From assembly GCA_024529925.1 (NCBI GenBank), contig JAFEUB010000846.1:2532501-2596500 (forward strand): DNA of 64,000 bases, in the 5' to 3' direction. Shown here piece by piece: positions 47,701-62,971 of this stretch. This stretch comes from Ophthalmolycus amberensis. Lineage: Eukaryota; Chordata; Actinopteri; Perciformes; Zoarcidae. The notes below the pieces were generated by a model. The model made no database searches and was not told the origin of the DNA. It saw only the letters and a list, made by a program, of their open reading frames with translations. Both the position numbers and the translations under genes were made by a program. The stretch's first letter is position 1. Each line of letters starts with the position of its first letter.

Positions 47701-48767
47701 TGCAAGACAGAAAACTCCATCTAGCAATTCAGTTAGTTTGGAGGTCCATGTGACGATATGAGAATACAGATTAATCCTGTAGGAAATTGCAGGGTGAAGA
47801 ATAAGCTACAGTATATTTGTGAACAGGCTGGGTTTGAATGCACAGCTTGCAATCACTGGCCATTAAGTCCAAAGGGGATTCTGAATGTGTGAACTCAGTA
47901 ACAGGAAAACAGTTTGTCGCACGCTCAGCGGCCATCCCTGCTGTTTGTTCTTGCTTGTGGCGACATGAAGACTAAAATAAGCAGATCTAGACAATTTCAG
48001 GCCTCTCCACGGTAGATCATAGGATGCACCTGTCAATAATTGAGTTAATGGGCTCTAATCTAATGAGGGAATTTAACTTAGAGTCCACTTTATACTTCTC
48101 CTTGGGGCATACAAAATGACTTTGATGGATGCAGTTTTTTTCATTCCACCCACTCCTCCCTGATCTCTGACTTGTGAGGTCCTGAAGTGTCACTTCCATC
48201 TAAATGTTAATTTGAAGACTGTTTCTTTAAGACTGGCATGGATGCTGATATGCTTTGAAAGTCTATTTGCATGAGATCATCATGGGTATGTGAAACTGTG
48301 AGCTGTGCTGCTAAACCAAAAACACATTCTTTTTTTCCAAAGAGCTTCTGAAAGTGTTTTTCTGCCCTCTCCTTGTCAAAAGCTTTTTGTCCCCTTTAGT
48401 CTTCTCTCTGTGACGATGGTTGCCACTGAAGCCTGTGCGAGAAAACAAGACCGATGCTGTTTAAGCTCCTGACTCTCTGTTGTGTCTTGTAACAAGTGTG
48501 CCTGTTTTGTCCTCATAGAGTGACAATACTCTCGAAGATAGAAACATTAGCATCCTGTTCGTCACAGAGGGTTGGGGTTGTATCTGACTGTTACACAACG
48601 TTACACAGTCAGATAAATTGACATTTTCAACCCTAACAATGTGATTTCCATCCTGAAGAGGTGAAGAAGTTTGTTGAAGATTGTTTGTTTGTTGCTGAAG
48701 GGTTTTGTGTTTTAATTTGACAATTTTGTTATGAAACACTAAGATATGAAGCTATTTCCTTTGCAGA
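44734..48767. other. tac3 upstream and gene-free DNA
   Basis: The first ~600 bases should include the tac3 promoter and 5' exon; a tgataaataata near 45255 could be a weak TATA on the minus strand. Beyond that I see no coding frame with family motifs and no named repeat. Confidence 0.4.
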
Positions 48768-49160
48768 GGGTTCAGGTTCAGGTTCAGGTTCAGGTTACTT
48801 TTATTTATACCCGTAGGTAGACTTGGTTTGCAAATAGAGAGAGAGGCATCCATCTCGACAGACATTACAAACAGCACAGACAACAAGACAAACATGATGA
48901 AAGTACACAAGGCTAAAAATCAGTCAATCAATAAGTAAAATAAATAAGTACACACGTTTCTATAGCATCTGTGCACTATGCTATGATTTGTTCACCTGCG
49001 TGATGGCTGCTGGAACAAAGCTGTTTTTATACCGCTTTGTTCTGCACCGTGGGACCATATACCTTCGTTTGGAAGGAAGAAGCTGAAATTCCCTGTGCAA
49101 AGGGTGGGAGTCGTCCTTTAAAATGGAGCCGGTGATCCGTTGCAACTGTCTGGTGTACGA
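48768..49160. repeat. Dispersed repeat with (caggtt)n head
   Basis: About four tandem caggtt units lead into acttttatttatacccg and, near 49000-49160, a segment (gctgctggaacaaagctgtt, ctgcaccgtgggacc) that I recognise as recurring in fish genomes, probably the 3' part of a retroelement. The minus-strand frame at 49027-49269 is a by-product of this repeat. Confidence 0.5.
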
Positions 49161-52100
49161 GGGGTGTTGAATGCTGCCATTTTTCTGCTACGGTGAGATG
49201 GTAATGGCTGCTTCGTGCTAAATTTATTTCCTCTGCCATTTGGTTATTAACCTGCCGACACCTTTCCAAACATTGGATACTGTTACAACTAAGATGTCTT
49301 TGCAGTCAGTTTGTATATTGTACATTTGTATTTTAATAGATATGCACAGATACCGATACTGATATTGGATATTAGTTCAATGCCTTATTCAAATAGCTGG
49401 ATCGACAATAGGCCGATCTGGTATTGGATACCATTATTTTAATAAATAACAACTCAGTACATATACATCTATGTATTTATTTGTTACATTTTATTTTACA
49501 CAGTTAGGAAAGCAATAGTAAAGGAGCTGTACTATACATTCAGAACATTAGGAATTGAAGGCAAACAACTGTAAAGATACTGCTTTCATAAACCTGTTAC
49601 AGATAACGCCACCCTGACCGACTGCGTCGTAGTGTAAGTGCAGAACGAACCCTCCGGTTCCATCTCAAGTAAACACTATTAGCTCTGTCAGCAATTTGGG
49701 GTTGCTTGCACTGTTGGCACTGGTTACTACGAGCAAATGTTTTACACCGGCTGTTCATATGGATCTGACTCTACTGAATCAGCACTGAAGGAATCAGTTG
49801 CTCTTACTGCTCGTAAGAGCTGTTACTGTAACGTAAATAGTTAGCTTATGTTCTATCAACCTTGTAAACAATGCTTGCATAAGCTTATTGTACTGATTTG
49901 AACATAACAGCTTGAACCAGCAACCTTAACTTACATCTGAACTGAAGACAGACATGATCTGTGGGGACCATCACAGCGTTATGAACAGTGATACAGTTGC
50001 TTATGGATGTAAGCATGTGTCCCGATGTGTATTTCAACGCCTTAGCTCGGAAATAAAGTACATGATCAGTTGACAACAAGTTTTTAAGCTGAACTAAACA
50101 AAACAATTTGAAGCAAAGTGATTTGTATTTTCCACCTCTGTTTTGTCTTGTCTGTTTTGTGTTTGTGTTCATATCGTGTTAAGTTGTAAGTCTGGCCACT
50201 GAGCTGCAATACTCAACAATCAAAAGCTTTGCCGTTATTGTCACTGAAAATATATTGTGCTTTTCGAGGAGTCACAATCAGCTTGAGAGCAGGAGACCAG
50301 GCTCGTAATTGATATTTTGTTTTAAATCCATGTCGGAGAAGTCTGTTTTTGGAGCTGTGGGTAGATGATGGAGATATAGGGTTTATAGCTCATAGCCACC
50401 AATATAGCAGCTGAGCTTACATCTCACCTAAATATTGCACTGACTGACTGTGCCCGGACTTGACCTCTCTTTGCTGCTGCTTTTTTTCATTTTGTCCCGC
50501 CTGCTCATAAAATTGTGTCAAGGGAAATTATTAAATCGTGAGATCAAAGTGTGCAACATAGAGACTGACACAGATATTGGAAACCATGAAATCCTTTACG
50601 GTCACATTATTCACCGTCTAATTGAAATGGAACATTTGGAATTTTGTGATTTGTCCCTTCCTGCTGCGTGAGTGTCCATGTGAGCGGACTACGCCTTCAA
50701 GAAAAAGCACAGACAAACGCATCAACATACAAACACTGAAATGAATTCACTTGTTTTATTCAGCTGTGATCTAACAAAAACCCATGAGACAATGTGGAAA
50801 ATTCCCCATGACAATGCTGGGAATGCTATGGGCCACACTGATGTCAGTTATTTTCTATTTCAATAACATCAGTCATTTCCTGAAGGGTTGTATCAGTCCT
50901 TTGGTTATTGTTTGCCATTATCGTCAAAAGGTTTAATGATACATAATGAGCTTAAATAGGTTTGTGTGCATGTACAACCGCTGGCGGATGACTGTATGGT
51001 CGTGATTGCTTTATTTCAAAACACAAGACATATTGCAGATTACCACAGTGATAATAGAGCGAAGGTGAGTCCCGCATAAAGATTATTTCAGAGGCAATAA
51101 AAAACCTGCCTATGAATAACCGCTGGCATTTTTGTCCTCCACTTTGTCTCTTTTCACAGGAGAGCAAGTCAATGAAACACATTTTTCATGGAGCACTCAC
51201 CTAATTTACCTTCAAGAAACAGCTGTTATTGCTTTCATGGTATGAGGGGTCAACTATTGATCAACTCTGACACATCACATAAAGACGGTTGTGTTTGTCT
51301 CTAAGACAAAGCTACAGCGGCGATTGACAGCACCAGCTCATGCTGCCGTTGATACACAAACAATAGGTCTCCTCGCCGAGGTGACTTTAGAATAGTTTCA
51401 AGTTGTCCCGGTTTAATTTGAGGTAGATATTCAAATTATATGGATTATAACCTTTACAAGGTGTAATAGCTGCATTAATCAATATTTTTATATAGTATTC
51501 TAAGTATCTATGACAATGTATAAGTTCTTTGCTATCTATAAGATAGCAAACACAAGCTCAGACACCACCCTGATGAAGGCAAAATAGCCAAAAAACGTTT
51601 GGTGAGTAAAGTATGGAGCACTGGAGAAGAGTTCAGCAACGTGTTTTGATTTTGATGGCCCCCTCATTTATTTAAATGGGACTACACCGTTCACACAGCG
51701 TGCAAAAGAATCTCAATGTTGCCATAGCGCAATGTGATGTCATCCTGCAACATTATGTGTTAGCCAATAAGATATGTGCAAGCCACATAGCTGGTAGATT
51801 ACCGGCCTGTGGCAGCTACAACAACACAGAGATGCGACTGTTCGTTCGACACAGCAATAGGTGCTCCTAAAGAGGTTAGCGTAGATGCTGCAATAACATC
51901 AGTTCTATCAGAACTGGTGAATTATTTTTTGTTGAAACAAGAGCGAGAATAACAGCGAAGGCTTTTCTCGATGGAAAGCAACACAAAACACATCATGAGC
52001 ATAAAAAGCTTCATATCTGCATCAAATAAATAAAACGTGAGATGAATAGGCTTTTGTAACCCAGATACAGAAAATCTAATGTCAATGCCAATGATGATGA

Positions 52101-55100
52101 TGCCAACTGAAGTCAGTCCTCCCTTGTCTTTAATAGATGATTGAATTAAACTAATGTAAATAAAATATTTAGAAAAATTAAATGAGTCAATAATATGAGT
52201 AAGTGGACACAAGTGGAAGTTTACTGAAATTTGTATCTGTGTTTTTGACCATAAAATGACAGCTTGTTCGGTAATAATGCTTTCACAATATTAAATAAAT
52301 CCAGCCCAAATGTTGGCAACGTAAGGCCAACGTAATCAAAAGTAGACCAAGTGGGTGGAAATCAGTCCAAACTGGCAACACTGTGGAAATTATGTTTTTG
52401 CTCTACTCTCAACCTTGGTAAGAGTTTGACACATGGTTCATCCAATCACCCGCCAAGTGTTTTTTTGTAAATCGCCTGCGCTTTCCAAAAGTTTCCAACA
52501 GCGGCTTCTTCGATGGTTCCGTGCGACAAACCGTCTGACGGATCAGGTCACCTCCATGCTGGCTTTATCACTCAATTGTGAGGGTTATCTCGTGGTTTTG
52601 GCTTGTGTTTGGCATAGCCTACTCTGTCATGAAATATGTTATGGTTACTTCCTGACTGATCCTTTTAAAACTGTAGTTTTATGCTTTGCAAACTCGCACA
52701 ATAAATTTCTTCACAGTTGCCAAATGGTGCTAACTAATATGCATATGACCCATACTTTTAACAGTGTTTGTAATTGTGATGAAGCAATTCAACAATCCTC
52801 TTCATGATGTGTTTACATTATATTGCCTAGTCCCTAGCTGTCATGGTGTGTGGTGATTTCCGGCTTGTGCGTTCATATTGAAATGAACAGCATTGAGATC
52901 ACAGGTGTGTGTAGGTTTGAACGCGCTGCAGCTAGTCATATCCTAGAACAGTTTTGTTTATGTTATGTATGTAATAGACCGTTCACATGTGCTTGTCTGT
53001 GTCATTGTGCATACTCCCAGCTTTTTCGGCGTTTTTTTCTGCTCAGTGATTATATGTGAGGAGCTTATACTGTGTTCTCTTCCGTGGAGCCAAAGACAGA
53101 TACAAATTCCACCAACCCCACCCCTCAACACACACAAACACACACACTCTCTCACAGAAACTCACACCGCACTGATGACTGATGGCCCTGGGCTCTCCTC
53201 TGTAAATGACAAGTGCCATCCATAACAGACAGGCAGGGGCTGGTAAAGTGATTACGTTCATAACACACGATGTCTTGGTAAACACAGCTGGCACCCACGT
53301 CTGTCACACGAGACAGGAAGGCAAATTGCTCAGTCCATGCAAAATTATGGATTGTGTTTTAGCTTTGTCTTAACAGAGGGTTGTCGTCGCCATGGCAGAG
53401 GGCTGGACTACACCTTTATTCCACCTCACTTACTGTAGAAAATGTGACTGTCTGAGCCAGAGGATGTCAGAGATGGCCAAGTATGATAAAAAACGATAAG
53501 ATAAGAGGAGGACACTTAAAGTCTATTGTTAGCACAGGGGGCACATTATAAAGTCGTTATACATCACTCTCTGATAATTACATGCAGTATAATTCATTAT
53601 AAATCTGACACGACTCTATAATGAGATTCTTATCTGAGTGCCTTGTACTGATTATCGAAAATGTACATGGATTTGCTTATTATAATGGGTGTAGAAAATA
53701 CAGAGTCAAAGGCAACTGTTATATTTGCAATATTGGCTTACAACAGTAGGAAAGCACTGGTTTAATTAATTACATTAGGTTAGAATTTTAAACTCAATAA
53801 GAACAGGTAGCTAGTGTTCAAATCTTAAAATATTTCAATGTGTGCTCTCCTTTTGATCTTAGTCAGCAATCATGCAGCAGACTTTTGAATTTAAAAATGA
53901 TCTCCACCAGCAGATTATGTATTTGGCCGTGTGAGTTTGTGCATGTCTGTCTGTCCATGCCTAATTTTGAATTTTGCTGGATCCATCAGCCTAATATTCT
54001 TGTGCTTATGTGTAACTGTCTGCTTAAGGACCTCTTGGGGTTGCAGTGATTCACAATTTTATATTTTTAGTATTTTATTGACAACACATTTTATTGACAA
54101 CTTCAGTTTGGACAGTTTGTTTTTTGTTACGGAATACGAGTTCTATCGCTTAGCAAATGTCAAACTGAACCAGGTCCTGTCTACAGCAGAGCACGTCTTC
54201 TTACATCGGTAGGGGGAGAGCTACTAGCTGTTGATATGACATGGTGTTACGTACTGTAAGGATCTTAGTGTGCATCAGTCTCTGTGTTGCTCAGTGAGAG
54301 AAATGGCCTCAATTTGAAGATATTTTTCAAATTATAAAATGATGACACCCCTCTCATGAATCTTGAAATTAAAATCTGAATTAAAAATCTGATTGTTTGC
54401 AACACAAAATTCCTGTGAAAAAGGTCAGTTCCCAGCATAACTTCAGCCTGAGCAGAGCTCCAATCAGCCAGAACAAGTAAAAACACCTGTGTGGGTGTGT
54501 TAGTTAAACAGAATGAAAGGCGGTAAGAGAGAAATAATGATGACATACACAAACATTTAACTGTGAATTGTGTATCTTTTGTTAGTATGGCATCTAAAAT
54601 ATAGAGCACTCAAAGGTAAAACACTGATTAGGTAGAATTTGGGTGTAACACGTCTGGCACTATGAGTACAATAAAGAAATACATTTTTGGGAAATCATCC
54701 TTAAGGCTGAAGTTTGCACATATTGCACGAATCAGCAAAATATAGATCTTTCACATTTACTTGTCTATTGAATTCACTCACTGTTAACTTCCCTGTCTTT
54801 CCTCTCAAAGTTAAACACTTGTTCATAAAAGTCAGTATTTTCAGTCAATCAAGATTAAATTATTCCCTTAATTATGATATTTAGTGTATTTCGCTGTCAC
54901 AACAGGATACTGTTGAATGGCAACATTATTTGTTTCCTTCCGCCAGTAACTCATCATCTAATTAAAGGTGGCACCCTATCGCTCACATTACATCCACTGT
55001 CTGACCATCAAGTCTCAGTGACACTGTTTCCCCCTTCTCCCACTCGCCACACCATCGATTTAATCACCATCATTTCCTGAAATGCTCTCGGGCTTACAAT

Positions 55101-56079
55101 GCATTTATTGTTAGAGATTTGAATAGAACTACTTGGGAGGACATCTGTGACTCACTGTGTCTTCTGGGTACCACATCAACGAGGAACTGTACATGTGGAC
55201 AGTAGATCAGTTGGGCAGGAACTTGAATGCCAGAGGATTGGTGTGTTTTTTTCTTTTAAATATGAATAAGAATAAAAAAATGATGATATTGCACTATAAG
55301 GTAGTTTAATCTGCTTCTCCTTTTTCAGAATTTTCCGGATCATCCAGTCTGAAGATAATCACCGCTGCTGCTGTGCGCACCAGTACCCATACTACCTTAC
55401 TATATGCCAGAAAAACATTTAGTATGTCCCAATATCAGTGTGGCAAATGCAGTATGGCAAAAATACCAGGATATCACTGTCATGCTTTACTGGGACACTT
55501 GAATAGAACAGAGCGATTATTAATGTAATAAATATAACCTCTGCAAGTCAAAATGTCTGCTGTGTTGGCCAGACAAAGACTATTTCATCCCACTGTAAAA
55601 CATCATGCAATGATTTAGTGGAATAAATCAATCTTTTCTTGTGAAATTATCAACTTAATTCAACCTATTATTTTTCTAGGTTTTAATTTCACATCACTTC
55701 AGAACTTAAAAACATGAGTGCGTTTGACTTAAAACAATTTTACTTGAAATTATGAGTTGAATGGATGTCCTACAAATAGTAAACTAAACTCATCAAATAC
55801 ATTTTCTAAACAAACAGCATACAATATTAACAGAGCCAGCATGCACTGTTTGAGTAAGACTCACACAGTGCAGTAGTTTAAATTTAAAAAAACAATGGGC
55901 ATTGTGACAAATAAGACATGTCAGGGATGTTTCTGTTTCGTTCACAATAAAGAAAACAATGGTAACCATGACGAAGGTTAGAATTGAATTCAGTCCCTAT
56001 CCCCCACCAAATGTAAACAGTGTAATGATGATTGCATTATTTCAAAATAGTTAAATCAGATACTCCACATAAACTATTC
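49161..56079. other. Gene-free interval
   Basis: Near 49340-49440 there is a degenerate stretch of gatac/gatatt words typical of decayed DNA transposons. Elsewhere only short frames without motifs are present, including 52433-52807 and 52965-53225. I find no gene or RNA feature. Confidence 0.45.
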
Positions 56080-56471
56080 TGTGATGCCCCTCCCACTGTT
56101 GTGGAGATTGTCCTGGCCAACCACATCATCTGATTAGGGTCGTCAGCTGATTAAACTCACCTGCGGCCCTTAGACTATAAAAGCTGGCCCATGTGTTCAC
56201 TCTGTGTCCCCCTTCCTAAAGCTGACATCCACCGTGTGGCACTTACTGCCGGAGCACATTAACCACACATCCATGCACTGCATTTATATGCTGACATTGC
56301 TTTTGTTTATTTTGTGTTATCTTAGTTTATCTTATTCTTGTTCTAAGAATAACCTTTTTGTGGACTCTCCTCTTGACACATGCCCTTGTCAGTTTGTGAT
56401 GCTGAGAAAATGTAAATGAAAGCACAAGCGCTCCTCAATGTCATTGAGTAGTTGTTTGTTCTTGTAAATAA
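56080..56471 (+). repeat. Possible LTR-like repeat
   Basis: Starts tgtgatgcccctccc and contains actataaaagctgg near 56173 and aataaa near 56466. This is the same layout as the 300-bp element at 32266-32565. The 3' end is not clear and no target duplication was found. Confidence 0.35.
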
Positions 56472-56560
56472 ACAAGTCAAGTACATTTTATTTATGTAGC
56501 CCAATATCACAAATTTGCCTCAGGGAGCTTTCCAAATTGTAAAGCATAGGACAACATCTT
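56472..56560 (+). repeat. Percomorph-type dispersed repeat
   Basis: Contains aagtcaagtacattttattt and tagcccaatatcacaaattt followed by gcctcaggga, a sequence very frequent in percomorph fish genomes. It supports the host assignment. Confidence 0.7.
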
Positions 56561-57700
56561 CCTTTACCACCATCACCAAAAGCAAACGTTTTATACAACA
56601 TTAAACATTTGCAAAGCATTTTAAATCCAGTAGTGTTTACATCCATGTTCTTTAGCCTTTCCCATTGTGTCCTTGTGCAAATGGTGCAAATGCACAAGAA
56701 GGGCTGAACAGGTACCCATTCAGAGAAAAACATCTCAATCGACATGACTGACACTAGACTGAAATGCTCATGGTTTTCTTTGACTCTAAAATGGACTAAA
56801 ATGATAAAGGATGTTCTTGCTCAAGGACAGAAAATGGTGAAAGCACACTGTTTCCATTTTCATTTTATTGAAGGGTATCCATCCACTGCTTGAGAGCAGA
56901 TAACTACGGTAGATTCAGTGCAGCCATGGCCTGTGCTGCGTCAGTGCAATTTTCCTTGACCGCCTACTACGGCATGAAGGACTGCAGACCGTTCTCTCAC
57001 AATTGTGGCTTTTGTCTTGGGCTGCTACCATGCCAACACAACTGAGCCACCCAGCTACTGCAAGCCCAGCCATCTAAAATGCCTTGTGAGGGCAACATTT
57101 CGGGAAACTGTCACATAAGAGCCCTTAATGACGAGCATAGTATGCTCAAATTATACTGCTGTCCACCTCAATGAATGTTGTAGGACATTGTCCCCTTGAA
57201 TCCAGAGATTAGCTGAGGGTATGTGGCTATTTTATGTGACCCCTGAGAGGGGAGTTGGGTTATTGCGTGGATTGACTTAATTTCCCTGAAGAGGACAAGA
57301 CATTAGTCAGAGGACTGATCCCTCTATATTATAAAACTCTATCGAGGCAGCATTGATAAATGTCTGTCATGGCACGATGTTGCCATTAATCCAAATAGTA
57401 CGAGTATAGAAAGACAACGATTGGTATTGATATTAAATTCAACAGGCGTTGGACAGAATGAAAGCGGGCGGTCAAGTCTGAGAGGCTAAAAAGAAGCAGC
57501 TCTTTTCTTCTGAGACGATGAGCATACACTGTTGTGTAATTTTGGAGAACATACACAGGTGTAACACCCCAAGTAGCTGCACAAACATTGATAATGGCAT
57601 CCAACAAGCTGAACTGAAAAGACCAAGCCCTACAGTTGGTCTCAACAAAATTCCGCGACTAGTTAAGGAAATTAAATGAGAGACTTGTTTGCGCCGCTGT

Positions 57701-57702
<2 letters not shown>

Positions 57703-57741
<39 letters not shown>
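57703..57741. repeat. (TC)n microsatellite
   Basis: About 39 bases of pure TC repeat. Confidence 0.92.
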
Positions 57742-57744
<3 letters not shown>

Positions 57745-60700
57745 ATCAGTTTTCATGCTGCTAATGATGTTGCTGTTCCGTCTCACTCTGCATCTGACAT
57801 AGCCCATGTGTGGGTTTTGACAATTTGAATTGTGATCACAGGCGTCGGCTTGATCACTCCGTAGTTGAAATGCAGCACACTGTGTGTACACACTTTCACT
57901 CAGTGACATCTGCTCAGACGATATCTCATAATTACTATCATTTCTATTTTTTTCCCAGAATCCATAAAAGCTTTTTGAAACCTTTTCTATTTAGATTCAT
58001 GTAGTTTGAATAGCACAACTCGTCTCTTCCATTCGAGATACATTTTTGGCTGGTGACCCCTTAAAATGAAGCAGTGTCTGGTTGCAACCGTCCGTCAGGT
58101 TGAATTTGTCTATCTGAGTTGAGAGCTTTGTAAATAACTTTTAGAGGCCTAGAAGTAAAACTATCAGACAAAAAATGAAAACAACTCACCTCTCCTTCCA
58201 TTTGAACACCCGTCATGTTCTGCATTCAGATTACAGACTCATATTCTGCAGATGACTCATTCTTCTTGCAGACAAGGTTTGGTATTGTCCGTGTCAATCT
58301 TGTTCAATCGTTAACATTCTGTTCAAGGCTTAATATTCAGACATTTCATATTAAATATTCTTTATTAATACATTGGTCTTTATAAATGCTCAACATATAG
58401 TGAGTCAACAATGTGAATTGTGGTAAACCTTCATGCTTTACAATTGCTACAGTACATGGCAACAAAGAAATGTGGAAACAACTGTAGAAAGCTTTACAAA
58501 GCAGAAAAAGACATCATTGCCTTCAAATCCATATCAAAGATAAGATACGACAAGTGTCATATATTCCCTTTGGATGTGTGATGCAAAAAGAGTAAAGAGA
58601 GTGTAAAGAGCGAAAGATCCAGAGGGGGAGATAGAAAGGCAGACCACAGAACATGCCCTCTCCTCTCAGGTGCAGACATCCATTTAGAGAAAAGTGCTGG
58701 TACATCGCTACCTCTTCAGATTCCATTTGAAGATTGCTGTCTGACCATCTCACGGTGTTATTGCCCCATTTCAATGCATGGAGCTCTCAAGAGAAGAGCT
58801 GCCTTCTAGTACAAAACTAGGTCCATGCCATTATGCTTTTGCTTTCAGGAATCGTGATGTACGGAAATGAAAAAAAACCAAAAACAAACAAAGATGTGCT
58901 GTCCTCTTTTCATCTTGTTCTGAAAAAAACTAATCTGATTAATGGTATAAATATCTTGCACAATATGCCATGATAAAAGAATTACACTTTCAACATGAGG
59001 AACAATTTATTTCTATACAATAAGATAATTGATTGACAAAATGACACGAAAGGCAGTATAACTTGTATCTATCCATGGTTAGCTAGTTAAATATATTAAT
59101 AGACTTTCTTCACAACATTATTTTCATCCAATAAATTGTCAAATAAAAGTGTTGAAGTCAAAGAAATATTCTGAATGCAATGCAATTATCTCCCCACATA
59201 AATACAGTTGTTGCTCAACAACATTATGTTCACAAATTTCCAAGCAAGTAACTTCCTAAGTAACTTAAAGAGGAAATACTGTCCACAGCTCAGCGGTGTT
59301 AGCTGTCTAAATACATGAGACTGCAGCACTTCAGAAAATAACGCACCAACTGAAGACCCATCTCTGAGTATGACCATTATTTCTTTCTTCTTTAAGGTGC
59401 TCCACTGCATTGTTTCAAGCGGCTCTGCTTCCCAGTCACGACAGTAGGACCATCTAGTGGCTGAGTTGTGTAATGTTACAAAATGTACTGTAGAGAACGT
59501 CTGGCAAGCTGTCACCCTATTTAGAAATGCTTGGAAAAATCCCCCCAGGGGAACGATATGAGGGCCATCTTGCGGGACATCAGCCACGCTCTCCAGACAG
59601 CACAATGCTGCTCTTCATCAGACAGTACAATGCAGCACCAGTCACAAATGAGAAGTGCTCACAAATGAGATTCAGCAATGTCTGATTGCTCGTGTTTCTA
59701 CTGGATGAATTATAAACGCATGTTGCATGGTCATATACTCAAATGGAACAAGTGTTGTATTGTTCAAAAATGTTTTAAATTGTTGTAAAGATTCAAAGTT
59801 TCCATCGATCCAAAATAGACTCAGTATCAAGTTTATTAGGGGAAACTGTTTTGCCATAATGTATAATTTTGTGTTACCTATAATGTTCAGTTTTTGTGTC
59901 ATAGAGTATAGTTTTGTGCAGCTGTGCCCAATAACTTGGCCATTAAGTGCACACATGTTAGGTTGAATTATTGGAAATGTCTATACAATTATGCAAAATA
60001 GATTAAGAATATTTCCAATCGTAACAAGCACATAGTGATACTGTCAATGAGTGTGGGGAGAAAAATACATATATTTTTTACCTTAAGTTATGCTTTCATG
60101 GTTCTCTATAATATTCAGAGCATTAATGGTGGACAAAATAGACAAGATTGTAGAAAACTCTTAATTTATGAGAGTGGCAATGCTGATCTAACTGGTAGGA
60201 GTATTTTGTCATTCACAACTGGAAACCCTGCATTTACGGTATTTAACTATTTTATTCTAAAAGCAAAATATACATGTCAGTTATTCCCTGTCAACAGATG
60301 TACTGCTTGAATTCTCTGATGCTGGTGTAATTTATTTATTTTGTATCTTTTCTCTTGAAACATTACTGTAGTTACATGTACTACTGTGATGAACTGAGAT
60401 ATTCTGCGTTCCAGATATTTAGAGATTATTCTTTATGAATTATGACGGAAGTCATAATAGAAGGTGTTGTGCACCACACAATGATTGATTCATAAAAACT
60501 ACGAAGACCTTTGTTTCATTGAATGATTTATTGACATTTACTTTTTTCCCACCATGGTTTCTCTTGATACCAATACTATTTACCATAAAGTTTCATTTCA
60601 TTTAAATTACATTTATGATTTACTCACATACACATTTATTGTTAAATTTTCTTATTGCAATAAACAAGAGTAGCCAGAATGACTCAGGTATTGCTACAAT

Positions 60701-62948
60701 TCGCCATACAAACTCTGTGTCCCCTCTGACAATGAAATTCAAAAATAACTTTATTGGCAAGACAAAATTACACCATAGCCTCTCCGTCTCTCTCTGCTCC
60801 GGGAGAGGCTGAGGGCAGAATAAGGCTAAGGCTATTAGCCTAAACACAGCTAACATGAAATACCTGCCCAGAAAATAGGCATCTAACATTTATTTCCCAT
60901 ATGTGAATCATGAGGATGAATAAATCGGAATTACCACAGTATGAACATAACTGTGGTGCTGCTACTTGACTGACCTACCAGGGACAAGATCACCACACTA
61001 CTTTGATCGGGTCATTGATCAAAAATCTAGAATCCAGAGTGATTGATCAATATTCCGAAATCAAACATGTGCAGGTTACTGTCTCCATTATTTTGCTAGG
61101 CCACTTTATAGCTCCAGGTTGCTTCTGTCTGGGATTGGTGGGAAGTAGGGAGAGAGCAGGTCCCAACACACACTAGAATACATGGTACACACACAGACAG
61201 GAAGGAGAGCACGGATCCTGGAATAGCATCTCACTCACAAAATGAACTCTGCAAAAGAAGGTTTCGTTCGGCAACAAAAAGAGCACAACGGTGGGAGCTG
61301 ACACCAAACCAGCTTCTTCTGCAAGTAATGGCATCAACATTGTGCCTCAGGATTTTCACTGAAACAGATTTCTCACACACACAAAGAAAACAAATGCATG
61401 TAAGCAAATAGAAAATAAACCTGTTGAACAACTCTACCTTTAATCCCTTGATACCTGGTGTTGTACCCTGTGCCCCAAGCAGAGATTACCATCGTAAAAA
61501 GGCCCTTTAATATGAAGGGCGGTACCTAAACCCAGCTACACCTCTATCTCCATCCCTTCGAGGGCTTGTAGCCTACCCCTCATGGAGGAACTGAAAAGTC
61601 TGTGAGCGGGCGTGCTCCCAGTTTACACATGACTCCACACAACATGTCACAACATGTCACAATGATAACAAGTCACTCTGATACAAATTGCTCATTGCAT
61701 TGCAATATTCAGACAAAGGTAAGACATTAGAGCTCATTGCTTCTTAATGAAAGGGCACAGTGTACATCTTGTTCAGAAAAGGGTGAAAGTTTTCAAGCTG
61801 TCGAGCAAGATAGGTCTGCAGCTGCTTAGCTAACTGTTGTGGCTCCCCGCTAAGTTAAGTTGGTCTGCTTGAACGTCAGTTTATCTGAGTCAACACCATC
61901 CAATAATTCCACCCGTCTTCTTATCTCTTCATGGATGCAGTTATTAACATATCCTATTCTACAAAAATATTTTATTGTGTCTCCTATTTTGCTCTTCTTT
62001 ATGTGTGATATAAAAGCAAACCACAAATCCAAACCAAACCAAACAAAGTGCTCATCAGTTTTTGTAAAAGAAAACAAATCATGGTGCGTTTCATGGCTTT
62101 CAGTTGTGAGATGGAAACTATCGGTAGATGCCTTGTGCTGGACGACTCGACTCCTTGCCCTGGGTGGCCTCGCCGGGCTTCTGGCTCGGTTGTCACTCCA
62201 GCTCAAGATCATTTCTCCACGACTATATTTGGCTTTCATCTTCCTCTCTATAATTTGTTCTCTTTGAGCATTATGTTTGCAAGTGTTTATGTGCCCTCTG
62301 CTATAGACTCATGTGAACCTTTGTAGATAAGGGAAGGTGAGGAGGAGGAGATAAGGGCAGAAATGGAAGAGTTCAACCCAATGATGCAGAAGCCTGACCC
62401 TTCACGCAGGTATTGAGAGGCTGCATGCAGAAACAACATAAATATCAGTACACGGGGTCGCACCTAAATCATACCTCCCCACCTACACAGTGAATCGACC
62501 TGCAAATAAAGACCAGGGAGTTGTTAGGATGTCGATCGCTTTCTTTATGATGGCTTAGTGTGAACAGATGTCTGACCAAATACATATGAACTATGCTCTC
62601 CAGTATTTCTCATTACTGTAAGCAAAAGAACTGATTATTGCCAACACAATCTAAGCTAAAGATAGGGATCATGTGTCAAATACAGCAGTCCAGTACGTGC
62701 AACTGCTGCTGTTTCTCACATCCTCTTTTCCCATTAGTGAGACCAATCTCTGACTGATATGGAGGTTGGCAGATGTGCCCTGTGGTGCAGTCTATTTTAA
62801 AACACAGATTCGTTTGGGCCTGTGTGTGTCTGCATGCTGCCTGGGGTCAATTCATCCACTGACCCGTTCCAACCCTCCTCTCACCTCAGTGTCTCAGGAA
62901 ATGACAGCAGAGTGCAATCCCCCACAGTCCCTTTTCTGCCCTCTCAAA

Positions 62949-62971
62949 CCCCCCCCCCCCCCCCCCCCCCA
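62949..62971. repeat. Poly-C tract
   Basis: More than 20 consecutive C bases, likely length-variable. Confidence 0.9.
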